DNA of 37,931 nucleotides from Colwellia sp. (GTDB taxonomy: Bacteria; Pseudomonadota; Gammaproteobacteria; Enterobacterales; Alteromonadaceae), in contig JAESPR010000091.1 in assembly GCA_016765685.1 (NCBI GenBank), positions 1 to 37,931 of the forward strand. The letters are read 5' to 3'. Within the stretch, counting starts at the first letter, position 1, and each line of letters starts with the position of its first letter. Positions 1 through 7,803 of the stretch are shown here, piece after piece. The notes under the pieces are model-generated. The model did no database searches. It saw only the letters and a program-made list of their open reading frames with translations, and was not told where the DNA came from. The translations under genes and the position numbers were made by a program.

Positions 1-1
1 A

Positions 2-439
2 AAAATTACTATTAAAGCATCAAGCGGTTTATCTGATGAAGAAGTTGAGCAAATGGTACGTGACGCTGAAGCTAACGCTGATGCCGATGCTAAATTTGAA
101 GAATTAGTAACCGCACGTAACCAAGCTGACGGTATGATTCACGCTACTCGCAAGCAAGTTGAAGAAGTAGGCGATGATTTACCCGCGGAAGATAAAGAGA
201 AAATTGAAGTGGCATTAACTGAGCTTGAAGAAACAGTTAAAAGCGATGACAAAGAAGCGATTGACGCAAAATCTCAAGCGTTAATGGAAGCATCGGCTAA
301 GTTAATGGAAATTGCTCAAGCCAAACAACAAGCACAAGCTGCACCTGAAGGCGCAGAGCAAGCTACTGATGCTGGCGCAGCACCAGCTGATGATGTAGTA
401 GATGCTGAGTTTGAAGAAGTTAAAGAGGACGACAAATAA
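2..439 (+). CDS. dnaK: DnaK (Hsp70) chaperone, C-terminal part only
   Basis: The reading frame is open from the first bases of the window to TAA at 437-439, so the gene is cut by the window edge; only about 145 C-terminal residues are visible. They begin with [18 protein letters not shown], the end of the substrate-binding beta domain and the start of the helical lid, and finish with the low-complexity Ala/Gln/Asp tail ending in [10 protein letters not shown], typical of gammaproteobacterial DnaK. DnaK is the ATP-driven cytoplasmic Hsp70 that folds and disaggregates proteins together with DnaJ and GrpE. dnaJ follows 250 bases downstream on the same strand, the usual dnaK-dnaJ arrangement. The internal ATG at 53 is not the start. 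The family call is very secure; regulation cannot be judged because the promoter lies outside the window. Confidence 0.97.
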   Translation, partial: KITIKASSGLSDEEVEQMVRDAEANADADAKFEELVTARNQADGMIHATRKQVEEVGDDLPAEDKEKIEVALTELEETVKSDDKEAIDAKSQALMEASAKLMEIAQAKQQAQAAPEGAEQATDAGAAPADDVVDAEFEEVKEDDK

Positions 440-482
440 GCCATCCACTAACCTTATTGCTATTTAGTTCTATTTCATCGTT

Positions 483-519
483 GAGTGTACTCACCTAGTA
501 AACTAGGCTCCGTGCACTC
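483..519. repeat. Imperfect 37-base palindrome in the dnaK-dnaJ gap
   Basis: GAGTGTAC at 483-490 pairs with GTGCACTC at 512-519 (one T-G wobble), and inside it CCTAGT at 494-499 pairs with ACTAGG at 502-507. A small internal loop separates the two stems. There is no T-tract, so it is not an ordinary terminator. It could be a processing hairpin in a dnaK-dnaJ transcript or a dispersed palindromic repeat. The 10-mer CGTGCACTCG at 511-520 recurs in reverse complement at about 31276 downstream of topA. Confidence 0.6.
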
Positions 520-583
520 GCCTTGAACTAGCACTAACTAGCTGCAAGTTAAGCGGATTTTAAGTTTATTTATTCAAACCTTA

Positions 584-607
584 AAGCGTCGGTATTTATC
601 GGCGCTT
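584..607 (+). terminator. Possible terminator or attenuator hairpin between dnaK and dnaJ
   Basis: AAGCGTCG (584-591) pairs with CGGCGCTT (600-607), eight pairs with one wobble, around the loop GTATTTAT. Only a short CTT follows instead of a long T-run, so termination would be partial. That would fit lower dnaJ than dnaK output from a shared transcript. Inference from structure alone. Confidence 0.4.
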
Positions 608-634
608 CTTGCGTTAGAAACATAGCGTTTAAAT

Positions 635-665
635 GTAGGTCGTCCCGAGTGAAACGAGGCGCGAC
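635..665 (+). repeat. REP-like element with GTAG head, upstream of dnaJ
   Basis: GTAG (635-638) is followed by a GC-rich, imperfectly self-complementary stretch, GTCG at 639-642 pairing with CGAC at 662-665. A conserved GTAG 5' of an imperfect hairpin is the hallmark of REP sequences mobilised by RAYT transposases. A second element with the same AAATGTAGGT head lies at about 31364 after topA. It ends about 25 bases before the dnaJ start codon. Confidence 0.5.
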
Positions 666-689
666 AAGGTAACAAAAAAGAAGTCATTT

Positions 690-1823
690 ATGTCAAAACG
701 TGATTATTATGAAACTCTGGGTGTATCCAAAAGCGCCGAAGAGAAAGAAATTAAAAAATCCTACAAAAAGTTAGCGATGAAATATCATCCTGACAGAACT
801 GAAGGTGATAAAGCTAAAGAAGAAACCTTTAAAGAGATTAAAGAAGCCTACGAAATATTAAAAGATGATCAAAAGCGCGCTGCGTACGATCAATACGGCC
901 ATGCTGCTTTTGAACAAGGTGGACACGGTGGCGGCGGTGGCCATGGTGACTTTGGCGATGCTTTTGGTGATATATTTGGTGATATATTTGGTGGCGGTCG
1001 CGGTCGCGGTGGTCGTCAATCACGCGCACAACGGGGTTCAGATTTACGTTATAACGTCGAGTTAACTCTAGAAGATGCAGTAAAAGGTAAAAGCTTAGAA
1101 ATTAAAGTGCCGACCTTTGTTAGTTGTGATCCCTGTGATGGCTCAGGCGCTAAAAAAGGTACCTCAGCAAGAACGTGTTCAACTTGTCATGGTCATGGGC
1201 AAGTGCAAATGCGTCAAGGCCTCTTTGCTGTGCAGCAAACTTGTCCAACGTGTAGCGGAAAAGGTAAGGTTATTACTGAACCTTGCCCCTCATGTCGTGG
1301 TCAAGGTCGTGTTGAAAAAACTAAAACTTTATCGGTTAAAATACCACCGGGTGTTGATACCGGTGATAGAATTCGTTTATCGGGTGAAGGTGAAGCAGGG
1401 GAGCATGGCGCGCCTAGTGGTGATTTATACGTGCAGGTGAATGTGCGTGATCATAATATTTTTGTTCGTGATGAAAACCACTTGTATTGTGAAGTGCCCA
1501 TTAGTTTTGTCACCGCGGCCTTAGGTGGCGATATTGAAGTGCCAACACTAGGCGGAAAAGTTAAGCTTAAAGTGCCAAAAGAAACGCAAACAGGTAAAAT
1601 GTTCCGCTTGCGTGGTAAAGGTGTTAAGTCAGTGCGCAGTGCTTCTACCGGTGATTTAATGTGTAAAGTGGTACTGGAAACACCGGTTAATTTATCCGGT
1701 GATCAAGCGGATTTATTACGTCAATTAGAAGAAAAAATGGGTAAAAGCAGTAAAAAGCATAGCCCGAAAGAAACGGGTTTTTTTGATGGTGTGAAAAGTT
1801 TTTTTGATGATTTGAAAAGTTAA
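690..1823 (+). CDS. dnaJ: Chaperone protein DnaJ (Hsp40)
   Basis: 377 residues, the normal length for class I DnaJ. The N-terminal J domain (about 1-70) carries the HPD motif at 33-35 that triggers DnaK ATP hydrolysis. A Gly/Phe-rich linker follows, including a small in-frame duplication ([11 protein letters not shown]). The central zinc-binding region has four CxxCxGxG repeats ([32 protein letters not shown]), then the two beta-sandwich substrate-binding domains and a C-terminal dimerisation segment. It delivers unfolded clients to DnaK in the cytoplasm. The ATG at 690 gives the canonical [11 protein letters not shown] start. Its position downstream of dnaK supports shared heat-shock expression, although two structured elements and a REP-like repeat lie in the gap. 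A strong terminator follows. Nothing appears damaged. Confidence 0.98.
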   Translation: MSKRDYYETLGVSKSAEEKEIKKSYKKLAMKYHPDRTEGDKAKEETFKEIKEAYEILKDDQKRAAYDQYGHAAFEQGGHGGGGGHGDFGDAFGDIFGDIFGGGRGRGGRQSRAQRGSDLRYNVELTLEDAVKGKSLEIKVPTFVSCDPCDGSGAKKGTSARTCSTCHGHGQVQMRQGLFAVQQTCPTCSGKGKVITEPCPSCRGQGRVEKTKTLSVKIPPGVDTGDRIRLSGEGEAGEHGAPSGDLYVQVNVRDHNIFVRDENHLYCEVPISFVTAALGGDIEVPTLGGKVKLKVPKETQTGKMFRLRGKGVKSVRSASTGDLMCKVVLETPVNLSGDQADLLRQLEEKMGKSSKKHSPKETGFFDGVKSFFDDLKS

Positions 1824-1871
1824 CCAACGTAGCTGAATTATAGCTTTAAGCGATAACTTTACAGTTAACAA

Positions 1872-1910
1872 AAAGCCCTAAAAATTCACTTTTTAGGGCT
1901 TTGTTTTTTT
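1872..1910 (+). terminator. Rho-independent terminator after dnaJ
   Basis: AAAGCCCTAAAAA (1872-1884) pairs perfectly with TTTTTAGGGCTTT (1890-1902) around the loop TTCAC, followed by a T-rich run to 1910. It closes the dnaK-dnaJ unit and separates it from the transposon remnants. Confidence 0.9.
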
Positions 1911-1979
1911 AACCAAAGTTCATAAGTTAGACATTAAGAGATTATAGGATTTAGACCGCACTTTAGCCGTCCTTTTTCT

Positions 1980-2273
1980 TTATCTATTTTCAGGTTTGCT
2001 CTTTGAGCGTATTTTGATAAAAAACCTATAGCTTTTTGCCATGTTTTTTTTCAGTGTCGATATCACGCCTTGTGTTATCGATTCCATTAACTGATAAAAC
2101 CAACCTTGTGTGTTTTTTGCCACCATAAATGTCGAAAACTCCACACCTACAAGCTGCTGAACACTAAATCCTATTCTTCGTTTTACCAATAAAGTCAGTA
2201 AAATTGCCCATACTAGCCCCTCCATCATGGTTGCTTTTCTCGTATTAAACTTACGAAGGTTGCAATAGGATTT
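1980..2273 (-). pseudogene. C-terminal remnant of an IS4-family transposase
   Basis: On the minus strand the frame can be read from 2273 to TAA at 1980. It translates through KSYCNLRKFNTRKAT and then MMEGLVWAILLTLLVKRR, the pattern following the catalytic glutamate region of IS4-type DDE transposases (ExxFKExKS...L..FNT...EGLIWA.LL). Only about 95 residues remain; the catalytic core is missing. The frame stops making sense exactly at the left end of the ISKra4-family element at 2274, so that insertion appears to have interrupted it. On the far side, reverse-strand bases just after 3900 can read CEAELI, possibly the ExxELI part of the same motif, but this is weak. The gene is dead; an alternative is an unrelated hypothetical protein of 82 residues starting at 2228. 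Confidence 0.6.
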
Positions 2274-2292
2274 GGGTGCAGTTCTTTTGAGT
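2274..2292 (+). repeat. Left terminal inverted repeat of the ISKra4-family element
   Basis: GGGTGCAGTTCTTTTGAGT matches the reverse complement of 3882-3900 at 15 of 19 positions. It lies just outside the transposase stop codon at 2303. Confidence 0.7.
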
Positions 2293-2302
2293 CGACGTCA
2301 TT

Positions 2303-3769
2303 TTAACAATGATTCCTCTTCTTCTCCTGAGTTTTATAATAAGCCCAATATTCTTCAAAGTCACCGCTAGACCTTAGTGAGCGCAGTCTTAAAACTGCCT
2401 CCGCTCCTTTTAGGCTCCAGCGTGACCCTGTTAAATCTAGTCGATCATTAATGATATGCCTGCAAGCTCCTTCAATAACGCCACTCGCGATAGGAAAACC
2501 TTTTTTCAACGCTTCGTCATAACGAAAACGAGATTTGTTTTTTAATAAACACTTGGCACAAATATCCACTGCACCTCGGTTTTTAATTTTCTTTTTAGTT
2601 GCTTTAATTCGAAGTCCTTTAGCGACTTGGTTGCAATTGCCGTTGGGGATCTTTAAAGATTGAAATGCGATCCATTTTTCAACTTTAGGATCTCCTTTCT
2701 CGAAAAAGCACCATGCAGCTTTCCATAAATATTCAAGTACATGAATGAAGTCCATGATGATAGTCGCCTTTACACCCAATGACTTCATCACTTTTTCAAT
2801 CAACTTTAGTTGGTGTGGGTGGCCGTCAATGAGTACAACCCATTCCCTTTTTTGCTCTGGATCTCTTTGTAAAGCCTCTTTAAATGTATCTTCAATAACA
2901 AATTCGGCACTGTTTTCAATGCTTGCCCATACACGTTTATTACGCTTGGAATAAGGAAGTTTGCTTACATTATTTTTTTCATTGTTCATTATTGATTCTG
3001 GAGCTCTGATATTAGGAAGTGCTGAATAAACAGTCGCTACTTGCGCCATACGCTTGCGATCTTTCTTCTCTCCTTGGCTTAGGCGACTATTGAGTTTTTT
3101 GCTTCGCTTTGCCGCCGTAGCCGTGCATTCACGCAGTGAATCAGATCGCATTACGATCCCTTTACCATCAAATGAAAGCACTAAGAGTCCTTGACTTTTT
3201 TCTGGCTCTACATAGCGATTTTGTAAATAGTAATGGTCAAAATCCTGTGCTATATCTTGAACTAACTGTAGGGTTTGCCGTTTAGCAATGGTTGCACCGG
3301 TTGTTGTATTGATAGATTCAACGGTGTCATCAAAAGAGTTTTTAGACGCTTCAATTGCCACTCGCTGAGCAATGCCATCTGAAAACTTTCGGCTCGCTAG
3401 ATTGAGTTTTTTATCAAGAGGAAAGGCACTTTTTTCATTAGGGCTGGCATATCTAACTCTACTCACAGTTACCTCGCCGAATAGTGTTGCTAATTGTCGA
3501 GAGGTTTTATTTTTTACATTGGAAAGTGATTTTCCTTGTGAGTTTAATACCGATGCTTTTATTGTTTGCTGTGATTCAAGCTGTAACAAATATCCTTGAA
3601 ACAAGTGCCTTAACAGCTCAAAACCTTCGAGTTGAATATATTTTTCAATATCCGCGTGTTCTTTGTTTTTACAACTTTCAGAGCCTAGATGTGAAATCAT
3701 ACTTGAAAGCTGGTTATTTGCCTCTGAAAAAAATGAAATTTCAGGCGTGTTCAGGTAAGCTAGATTCAT
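2303..3769 (-). CDS. ISKra4-family DDE transposase
   Basis: 488 residues from the ATG at 3769. An in-frame GTG at 3820 would add 17 residues, but the ATG has AAAAGG just upstream and is preferred. The sequence carries the ISKra4 landmarks: LSFDGKGIVMR with the first catalytic Asp (about D201), VVLIDGHPHQL with the second (about D315), the MDFIHVLEYLWKA block, and FPIASGVIEGACRH with the catalytic Glu (about E433), followed by RLDLTGSRWSLKGAEAVLRLR near the C-terminus. It would cut and join the ends of its own element. No frameshift or stop interrupts it, and both terminal repeats are present, so the copy may still be active. No passenger gene is present. Confidence 0.88.
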   Translation of the reverse strand: MNLAYLNTPEISFFSEANNQLSSMISHLGSESCKNKEHADIEKYIQLEGFELLRHLFQGYLLQLESQQTIKASVLNSQGKSLSNVKNKTSRQLATLFGEVTVSRVRYASPNEKSAFPLDKKLNLASRKFSDGIAQRVAIEASKNSFDDTVESINTTTGATIAKRQTLQLVQDIAQDFDHYYLQNRYVEPEKSQGLLVLSFDGKGIVMRSDSLRECTATAAKRSKKLNSRLSQGEKKDRKRMAQVATVYSALPNIRAPESIMNNEKNNVSKLPYSKRNKRVWASIENSAEFVIEDTFKEALQRDPEQKREWVVLIDGHPHQLKLIEKVMKSLGVKATIIMDFIHVLEYLWKAAWCFFEKGDPKVEKWIAFQSLKIPNGNCNQVAKGLRIKATKKKIKNRGAVDICAKCLLKNKSRFRYDEALKKGFPIASGVIEGACRHIINDRLDLTGSRWSLKGAEAVLRLRSLRSSGDFEEYWAYYKTQEKKRNHC

Positions 3770-3881
3770 AGAAGGCCTTTTGGAATGGTTTGTTGTGTTT
3801 CGTAGCTTAATAAGTACCACAAAAGGCTCTTCTTGTTTAGTTTTTTATTCTAACCTATTGACTTTAAATGATCTTATTGAA

Positions 3882-3900
3882 ACTAAGAAGATCTACACCC
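3882..3900 (-). repeat. Right terminal inverted repeat of the ISKra4-family element
   Basis: The sequence ends AAGAAGATCTACACCC, whose reverse complement starts GGGTGTAGATCTTCTT. It lies upstream of the transposase gene and pairs with 2274-2292. Confidence 0.7.
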
Positions 3901-4011
3901 GAATCAATTCCGCCTCGCACTGAATGGAAAAATAACAATGGAAAGTTTTAATATACTTACAGGCTTAAGTAAGGTTTAACTATTTTTTCAATAAACAGAC
4001 GTGATGGTTTA

Positions 4012-4104
4012 ATGGATATTGTATTATACTTTATTGGATTTTTATTATTATGGTTTAGATCGAAAGGTTACAAGAAAAGTAATTCTTATTCCCGACGAGA
4101 TTAA
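4012..4104 (+). CDS. Possible 30-residue single-pass membrane peptide
   Basis: ATG at 4012 opens a 30-codon frame ending at TAA 4102-4104. The peptide starts MDIVLYFIGFLLLWF, a hydrophobic stretch able to span a membrane, followed by a strongly basic, polar tail (RSKGYKKSNSYSRRD). This architecture is common among genuine bacterial small membrane proteins. GATGG lies only a few bases before the ATG, a weak ribosome-binding site. It sits alone between the insertion sequence and the 106-residue gene, in otherwise AT-rich DNA with no other gene from 3901 to 4196. It may be a chance frame; no family is recognised. Confidence 0.3.
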   Translation: MDIVLYFIGFLLLWFRSKGYKKSNSYSRRD

Positions 4105-4196
4105 CCACTATTAAATATTTTGCATTAACGGCCGATAAGTAGTTATAGCAATGAATGGCTTATCTCTATTATATTTAAAACCAATGTTGAAATGTT

Positions 4197-4517
4197 ATGG
4201 ATATTTTTACTACGCAGTTAACTCGTATTGTGCCTGTACCCATTAAGCCTGCTAGCTTAAAGGTTAAAGCCTTATTGAAAGATGCAGGAGCAGGTAAATT
4301 AAAAGAAGACTCGGATCATATTGAAAATCATGATTATTACTTTGGTGAGAATAACACTGATAAAGAGCAACATAACGCTAAAGAAAATGAGCAAACTAAT
4401 GCTTCTACTGTGAAGCAAGCTAATTCGACCTTGATGAGTGAAAAAGACCAAGCTAACCCTGACTCCATTGTCACTGAATCTAAAGATGTCGTTAAACATT
4501 TAGATCTTTATGTTTAA
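4197..4517 (+). CDS. Conserved-type hypothetical protein, acidic and probably disordered
   Basis: 106 residues with no recognised domain. The N-terminus (MDIFTTQLTRIVPVPIKPASLKVKALL written here in parts: MDIFTTQLTRIVPVPIKP then ASLKVKALL) looks structured and positively charged. The remainder is rich in Asp, Glu, Asn, Gln and Lys, lacks hydrophobic segments, and is probably disordered. No signal peptide or membrane span is visible. It ends 72 bases before yoaA on the same strand, so the two may be co-transcribed. From memory, a similar small gene precedes the yoaA/dinG-like helicase in related Alteromonadales; this recollection was not checked. Function unknown. Confidence 0.65.
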   Translation: MDIFTTQLTRIVPVPIKPASLKVKALLKDAGAGKLKEDSDHIENHDYYFGENNTDKEQHNAKENEQTNASTVKQANSTLMSEKDQANPDSIVTESKDVVKHLDLYV

Positions 4518-4589
4518 CCTTTATGTTTAGTTATAAAACAGTATAATCACTATTCTCTTTATTCTCCCGTTTAATTTAACCACTATTTA

Positions 4590-6533
4590 ATGACACTTGT
4601 TGCTCAAGCTTTCTCTCATGATGGCGCCTTAGCTAAGGCTATTGACGGTTTTTCTCCTCGCCAAGCACAAACCGATATGGCACTAGCCGTAGCCAAGGCA
4701 ATTGAAAAGCAATCATCACTAATTGTTGAGGCAGGAACGGGTACAGGAAAAACTTTTGCCTATTTAATTCCTGCTTTTCTGAGCATTAAATCTGCTGCGA
4801 ATAGAGATGAAAAAAACAAAAAAATCATCATCTCTACAGGCACAAAAAATTTGCAAGAACAACTCTTCCATAAAGACATACCTATCGTAAAAAAAGCCTT
4901 AGTGAGCAATGCACAAGTAGCCTTATTAAAGGGACGGGCTAATTATTTATGCCGTTACCGCTTAGCGCAGTATCAAGAAACTCGAGGTCAATTAGATGCC
5001 AGTACTTTAACTGATTTAGTGAAAGTAAAAACGTGGGCGAACAGTACGCAAAGTGGTGATATTGGTGAGTTGGTTAATGTTACTGAAGATTCAAGTGTTT
5101 TTCCTTTTATTACCAGTACGTTAGATAATTGCTTGGCAAAAGATTGTCCTGATTATGAAGACTGTTATTTAGTTAAAGCAAGGCAAAAAGCCATCGATGC
5201 TGATTTAATCGTGGTTAATCATCATTTGTTTTTTGCTGATATGGCGTTAAAAGATACTGGCTTTGGTGAGTTAATTCCCAAAGCGCAAGTAATGGTGTTT
5301 GATGAGGCGCATCAAATTGGTGATATTGCTAGTGACTATTTTGGTGAAGCGTTTTCAACCCGTCAATTGGTTGACTTATGCACCGATGTTTTGCAAGTTT
5401 ATCGCAGTAAATTAACCGATGTAAAACAATTGGGGTTAGCGGCGGAAAAGCTGCAAAAAACGTGTCAAGAATTTCGGCTGTTATTTAATTACGATCCTGA
5501 GCGTGGTAATTGGCGGGAAAAATACCAACAACCACAGTTTGTGCAAAAGTTTCAGCGCTTGAAGATTGATTTAGACTTTTTATATCAAGTGATAAAATTG
5601 TGTGTATCACGTAACGAAGCGATAGATAGCTGTTTTGATAGAGCGGTGAACCTATTAGCGCAATATCATGTCATGGCTAATGTTGATGTGAATGGCATGA
5701 GTTTTTGGTACGAAACCACGCCACGTCATGTGGTATTGCATCTTACGCCATTAAGTGTTGCCGATAAGTTTAGCGCTTACGTTAAAGAATCAGGCGCTGG
5801 TTGGGTATTTACTTCAGCAACGTTAGCAGTAGATAATAGTTTTGATCATTTTGCTCAACATTTAGGTTTGCTTGGTGCAAGTCAGTTGTTATTAGAAAGT
5901 CCATTTGATTATCACCAGCAATCGCAATTAATCGTACCGCGTTATTTGCCTGAAGCGAATGATAAAAATAGAGCAAAACATTTAGCTCAGTTAGCACAAC
6001 CGCTAATCAGTGCCAGTAACGGTGCATGTTTTATGTTATTTACCAGTTATCGGGTGATGCATCAAGTCGCGGAAATTTTAGCTGAGAACATTGATAACCC
6101 TTTGTTAGTGCAGGGTCAAATGGCAAAACAAGTATTGTTAGAAAAATTTGTTGCCACAAGTGATGCCATATTACTTGCCACCGCCAGTTTTTGGGAAGGT
6201 ATAGATGTTAGAGGTGATAAGTTAACTTGTGTTATTATTGACAAGTTACCTTTTGCTTCACCGGATGATCCTTTGCTGCAAGCTCGTTGTGAAGATGTTC
6301 GGCGACAAGGCGGTGATGCTTTTGCGCAAATACAATTGCCACAAGCGGTTATCGCATTAAAACAGGGTGTTGGTCGGCTCATTCGTGATGTTAGCGATCG
6401 TGGGGTGATGGTGATTTGTGATAATCGTTTAGTTAATCGCCCATACGGGCAAACTTTTTTGAAAAGCTTGCCGGAAATGAAACGAAGCCGTGATTTAGGG
6501 CAAGCGGTAGCTTTCCTTGAAGGTATTAGCTAA
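4590..6533 (+). CDS. yoaA: ATP-dependent DNA helicase YoaA (DinG/XPD family)
   Basis: 647 residues, close to E. coli YoaA. The Walker A motif EAGTGTGKT lies at 47-55 and the DEAH box at 238-241. Four cysteines placed as in XPD-type iron-sulfur helicases are present (C121, C181, C186, C192, the last three within NCLAKDCPDYEDC), so a 4Fe-4S cluster is expected. C-terminal helicase motifs include ATASFWEGIDVRGD and QGVGRLIRD. The family unwinds DNA 5' to 3'; in E. coli YoaA helps replication-fork repair by working with the HolC clamp-loader subunit. The adjacent tsaB and nearby fadD reproduce the enterobacterial yoaA-tsaB-fadD neighbourhood, supporting YoaA rather than DinG. The ATG at 4590 gives a normal-length N-terminus. 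Confidence 0.93.
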   Translation: MTLVAQAFSHDGALAKAIDGFSPRQAQTDMALAVAKAIEKQSSLIVEAGTGTGKTFAYLIPAFLSIKSAANRDEKNKKIIISTGTKNLQEQLFHKDIPIVKKALVSNAQVALLKGRANYLCRYRLAQYQETRGQLDASTLTDLVKVKTWANSTQSGDIGELVNVTEDSSVFPFITSTLDNCLAKDCPDYEDCYLVKARQKAIDADLIVVNHHLFFADMALKDTGFGELIPKAQVMVFDEAHQIGDIASDYFGEAFSTRQLVDLCTDVLQVYRSKLTDVKQLGLAAEKLQKTCQEFRLLFNYDPERGNWREKYQQPQFVQKFQRLKIDLDFLYQVIKLCVSRNEAIDSCFDRAVNLLAQYHVMANVDVNGMSFWYETTPRHVVLHLTPLSVADKFSAYVKESGAGWVFTSATLAVDNSFDHFAQHLGLLGASQLLLESPFDYHQQSQLIVPRYLPEANDKNRAKHLAQLAQPLISASNGACFMLFTSYRVMHQVAEILAENIDNPLLVQGQMAKQVLLEKFVATSDAILLATASFWEGIDVRGDKLTCVIIDKLPFASPDDPLLQARCEDVRRQGGDAFAQIQLPQAVIALKQGVGRLIRDVSDRGVMVICDNRLVNRPYGQTFLKSLPEMKRSRDLGQAVAFLEGIS

Positions 6534-6598
6534 AAGCATCGTTTAAAATACATCGTTTTAAAAATATTGTGTAAAGAGACAGTTTAAGGAATTTTGTA

Positions 6599-7309
6599 GT
6601 GAATTATTTGGCCATAGACGCCTCAACAGAAGCCTGTTCAGTGGCATTACAAGTTAATGGTAAAGTTTACAGCCGTTATGATTTATGTCCGCAATCTCAT
6701 AGTTTACACTTGTTGCCTATGGTGGATGCAGTATTAACAGAAGCCGATATTAAATTATCACAATGTGATGGTTTGATTTTTGGACGGGGTCCGGGCAGTT
6801 TTACTGGTGTGCGTATTGGTGTTGGTGTTGCGCAAGGTTTGGCTTTTTCCGTAAACTTACCTGTGATTGGGGTGTCGAGTTTGCAAACCATGGCACAATT
6901 AGCGTTTATTAAATATCAGCAAACTCAGGTTTTTGCGGCTATTGATGCCCGCATGGGTGAAGTTTATAACGGTTATTTTGTTCTGGATGACAATAACATT
7001 ATGCAAACGCAGTCGCTTAGCGATCAAAATGGTGAGGCAGTAACAGCGCCAGAGTTAGTCAGTGAACGTTTAAAGGGGATTGTCAGCCAACCTGTTTATG
7101 GCGTGGGTACCGGTTGGGATGCTTATAATGAACAGCTATACCCACTTAAAAGCAATAACGGCAGCCCTGAAGTATTGTTTCCAAATGCGGAGGCAATGTT
7201 AATCATTGGTGAAGCAGCTTTTAATCGCGGTGAGGGTGTTACTGCACAAGAGGCACAACCTGTGTATGTACGTGATACCATTTCATGGAAAAAATTGCCG
7301 GGGCGGTGA
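6599..7309 (+). CDS. tsaB: tRNA threonylcarbamoyladenosine biosynthesis protein TsaB
   Basis: 236 residues starting at GTG (6599), preceded by TAAGGA at a good distance. The N-terminus MNYLAIDASTEACSVAL and the motif GRGPGSFTGVRIGVGVAQGLA are diagnostic of TsaB (YeaZ), an ASKHA-fold protein without its own catalytic metal site. TsaB forms the TsaB-TsaD-TsaE complex that transfers threonylcarbamoyl to A37 of tRNAs reading ANN codons, an essential step in most bacteria. It follows yoaA by 65 bases and is probably in the same transcript. The length and conserved motifs are normal. The C-terminal part is more divergent, as usual in this family. Confidence 0.96.
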   Translation: MNYLAIDASTEACSVALQVNGKVYSRYDLCPQSHSLHLLPMVDAVLTEADIKLSQCDGLIFGRGPGSFTGVRIGVGVAQGLAFSVNLPVIGVSSLQTMAQLAFIKYQQTQVFAAIDARMGEVYNGYFVLDDNNIMQTQSLSDQNGEAVTAPELVSERLKGIVSQPVYGVGTGWDAYNEQLYPLKSNNGSPEVLFPNAEAMLIIGEAAFNRGEGVTAQEAQPVYVRDTISWKKLPGR

Positions 7310-7374
7310 CTAATTAAGCAATAGTTATCTAAGCATGAATTGCCTAAGTAGAAATTGTCTGCTAAATTTAGACT

Positions 7375-7740
7375 ATGCAAATTTCTAATTCTTTTAGCTC
7401 GCCTTTAACTTCCGGTTTAACTACAGAAGCTAATAAAGGTAATATACAGGTTAACAAACCGGTACGTACAGCCGAGTCTGAACTTGTTGCTAAGGGTGAG
7501 CGAGAGCAACCATCAAGCAAACAAGCTCAACCTAGTATTGTTATTGATGAACAAGCCATTGCACTTTTTAAAGAAAGCCAAGCGATTTTGTCCACTCAAA
7601 CAAAAACCAGTAGTGGTAGTGCAAATCAAGATCGACCCTTAGCAAAAAACGAAACGGCTGTTGCAAGTTATCAGGCGGTTAGTAACCTTGCTCAACGTGA
7701 ATCTGTACAGCAACTCTTTGGCGTTGATTTGTTTGCCTAG
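7375..7740 (+). CDS. Hypothetical small protein with conserved-looking C-terminus
   Basis: 121 residues, polar and Ser/Gln/Lys-rich, with no membrane span or signal peptide. The first two thirds look disordered. The last 25 residues (ASYQAVSNLAQRESVQQLF, then GVDLFA) look like a compact helical motif and are the most likely conserved part. I recall similar C-termini in small proteins of related marine bacteria but cannot name a family. It lies 65 bases after tsaB and 63 bases before the M50B-like gene, on the same strand, with only a weak ribosome-binding site. Function unknown. Confidence 0.6.
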   Translation: MQISNSFSSPLTSGLTTEANKGNIQVNKPVRTAESELVAKGEREQPSSKQAQPSIVIDEQAIALFKESQAILSTQTKTSSGSANQDRPLAKNETAVASYQAVSNLAQRESVQQLFGVDLFA

Positions 7741-7803
7741 TTGATTTGTTTGTAGTAATTTCATATCCCTTCTGTTTTATATCCGCTATTAAATCGAGTA
7801 TCT

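Larger units (their letters stand above)
2274..3900 (-). mobile_element. ISKra4-family insertion sequence, apparently complete (about 1.63 kb)
   Basis: A single transposase gene is bounded by matching ends. The left end begins GGGTGCAGTTCTTTTGAGT at 2274; the reverse complement of the right end, finishing at 3900, begins GGGTGTAGATCTTCTTAGT. These agree at 15 of 19 positions. The transposase occupies most of the element, the usual ISKra4 layout. The bases flanking the two ends (ATTT on the left, GAATC on the right) show no obvious target-site duplication, so the site may have been altered after insertion, or the ends may be slightly misplaced. It lies within an older IS4-type remnant between dnaJ and yoaA. 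Confidence 0.8.

Noticed and set aside
838..1440. Long alternative-frame open stretches inside dnaJ, including histidine-rich and hydrophobic translations
   Set aside because: They are shadows of the Gly-rich and Cys-rich dnaJ coding sequence; no ribosome-binding sites and no family resemblance.
2745..3771. Plus-strand open frames opposite the transposase
   Set aside because: They are antisense to a clear ISKra4 transposase and show no family features.
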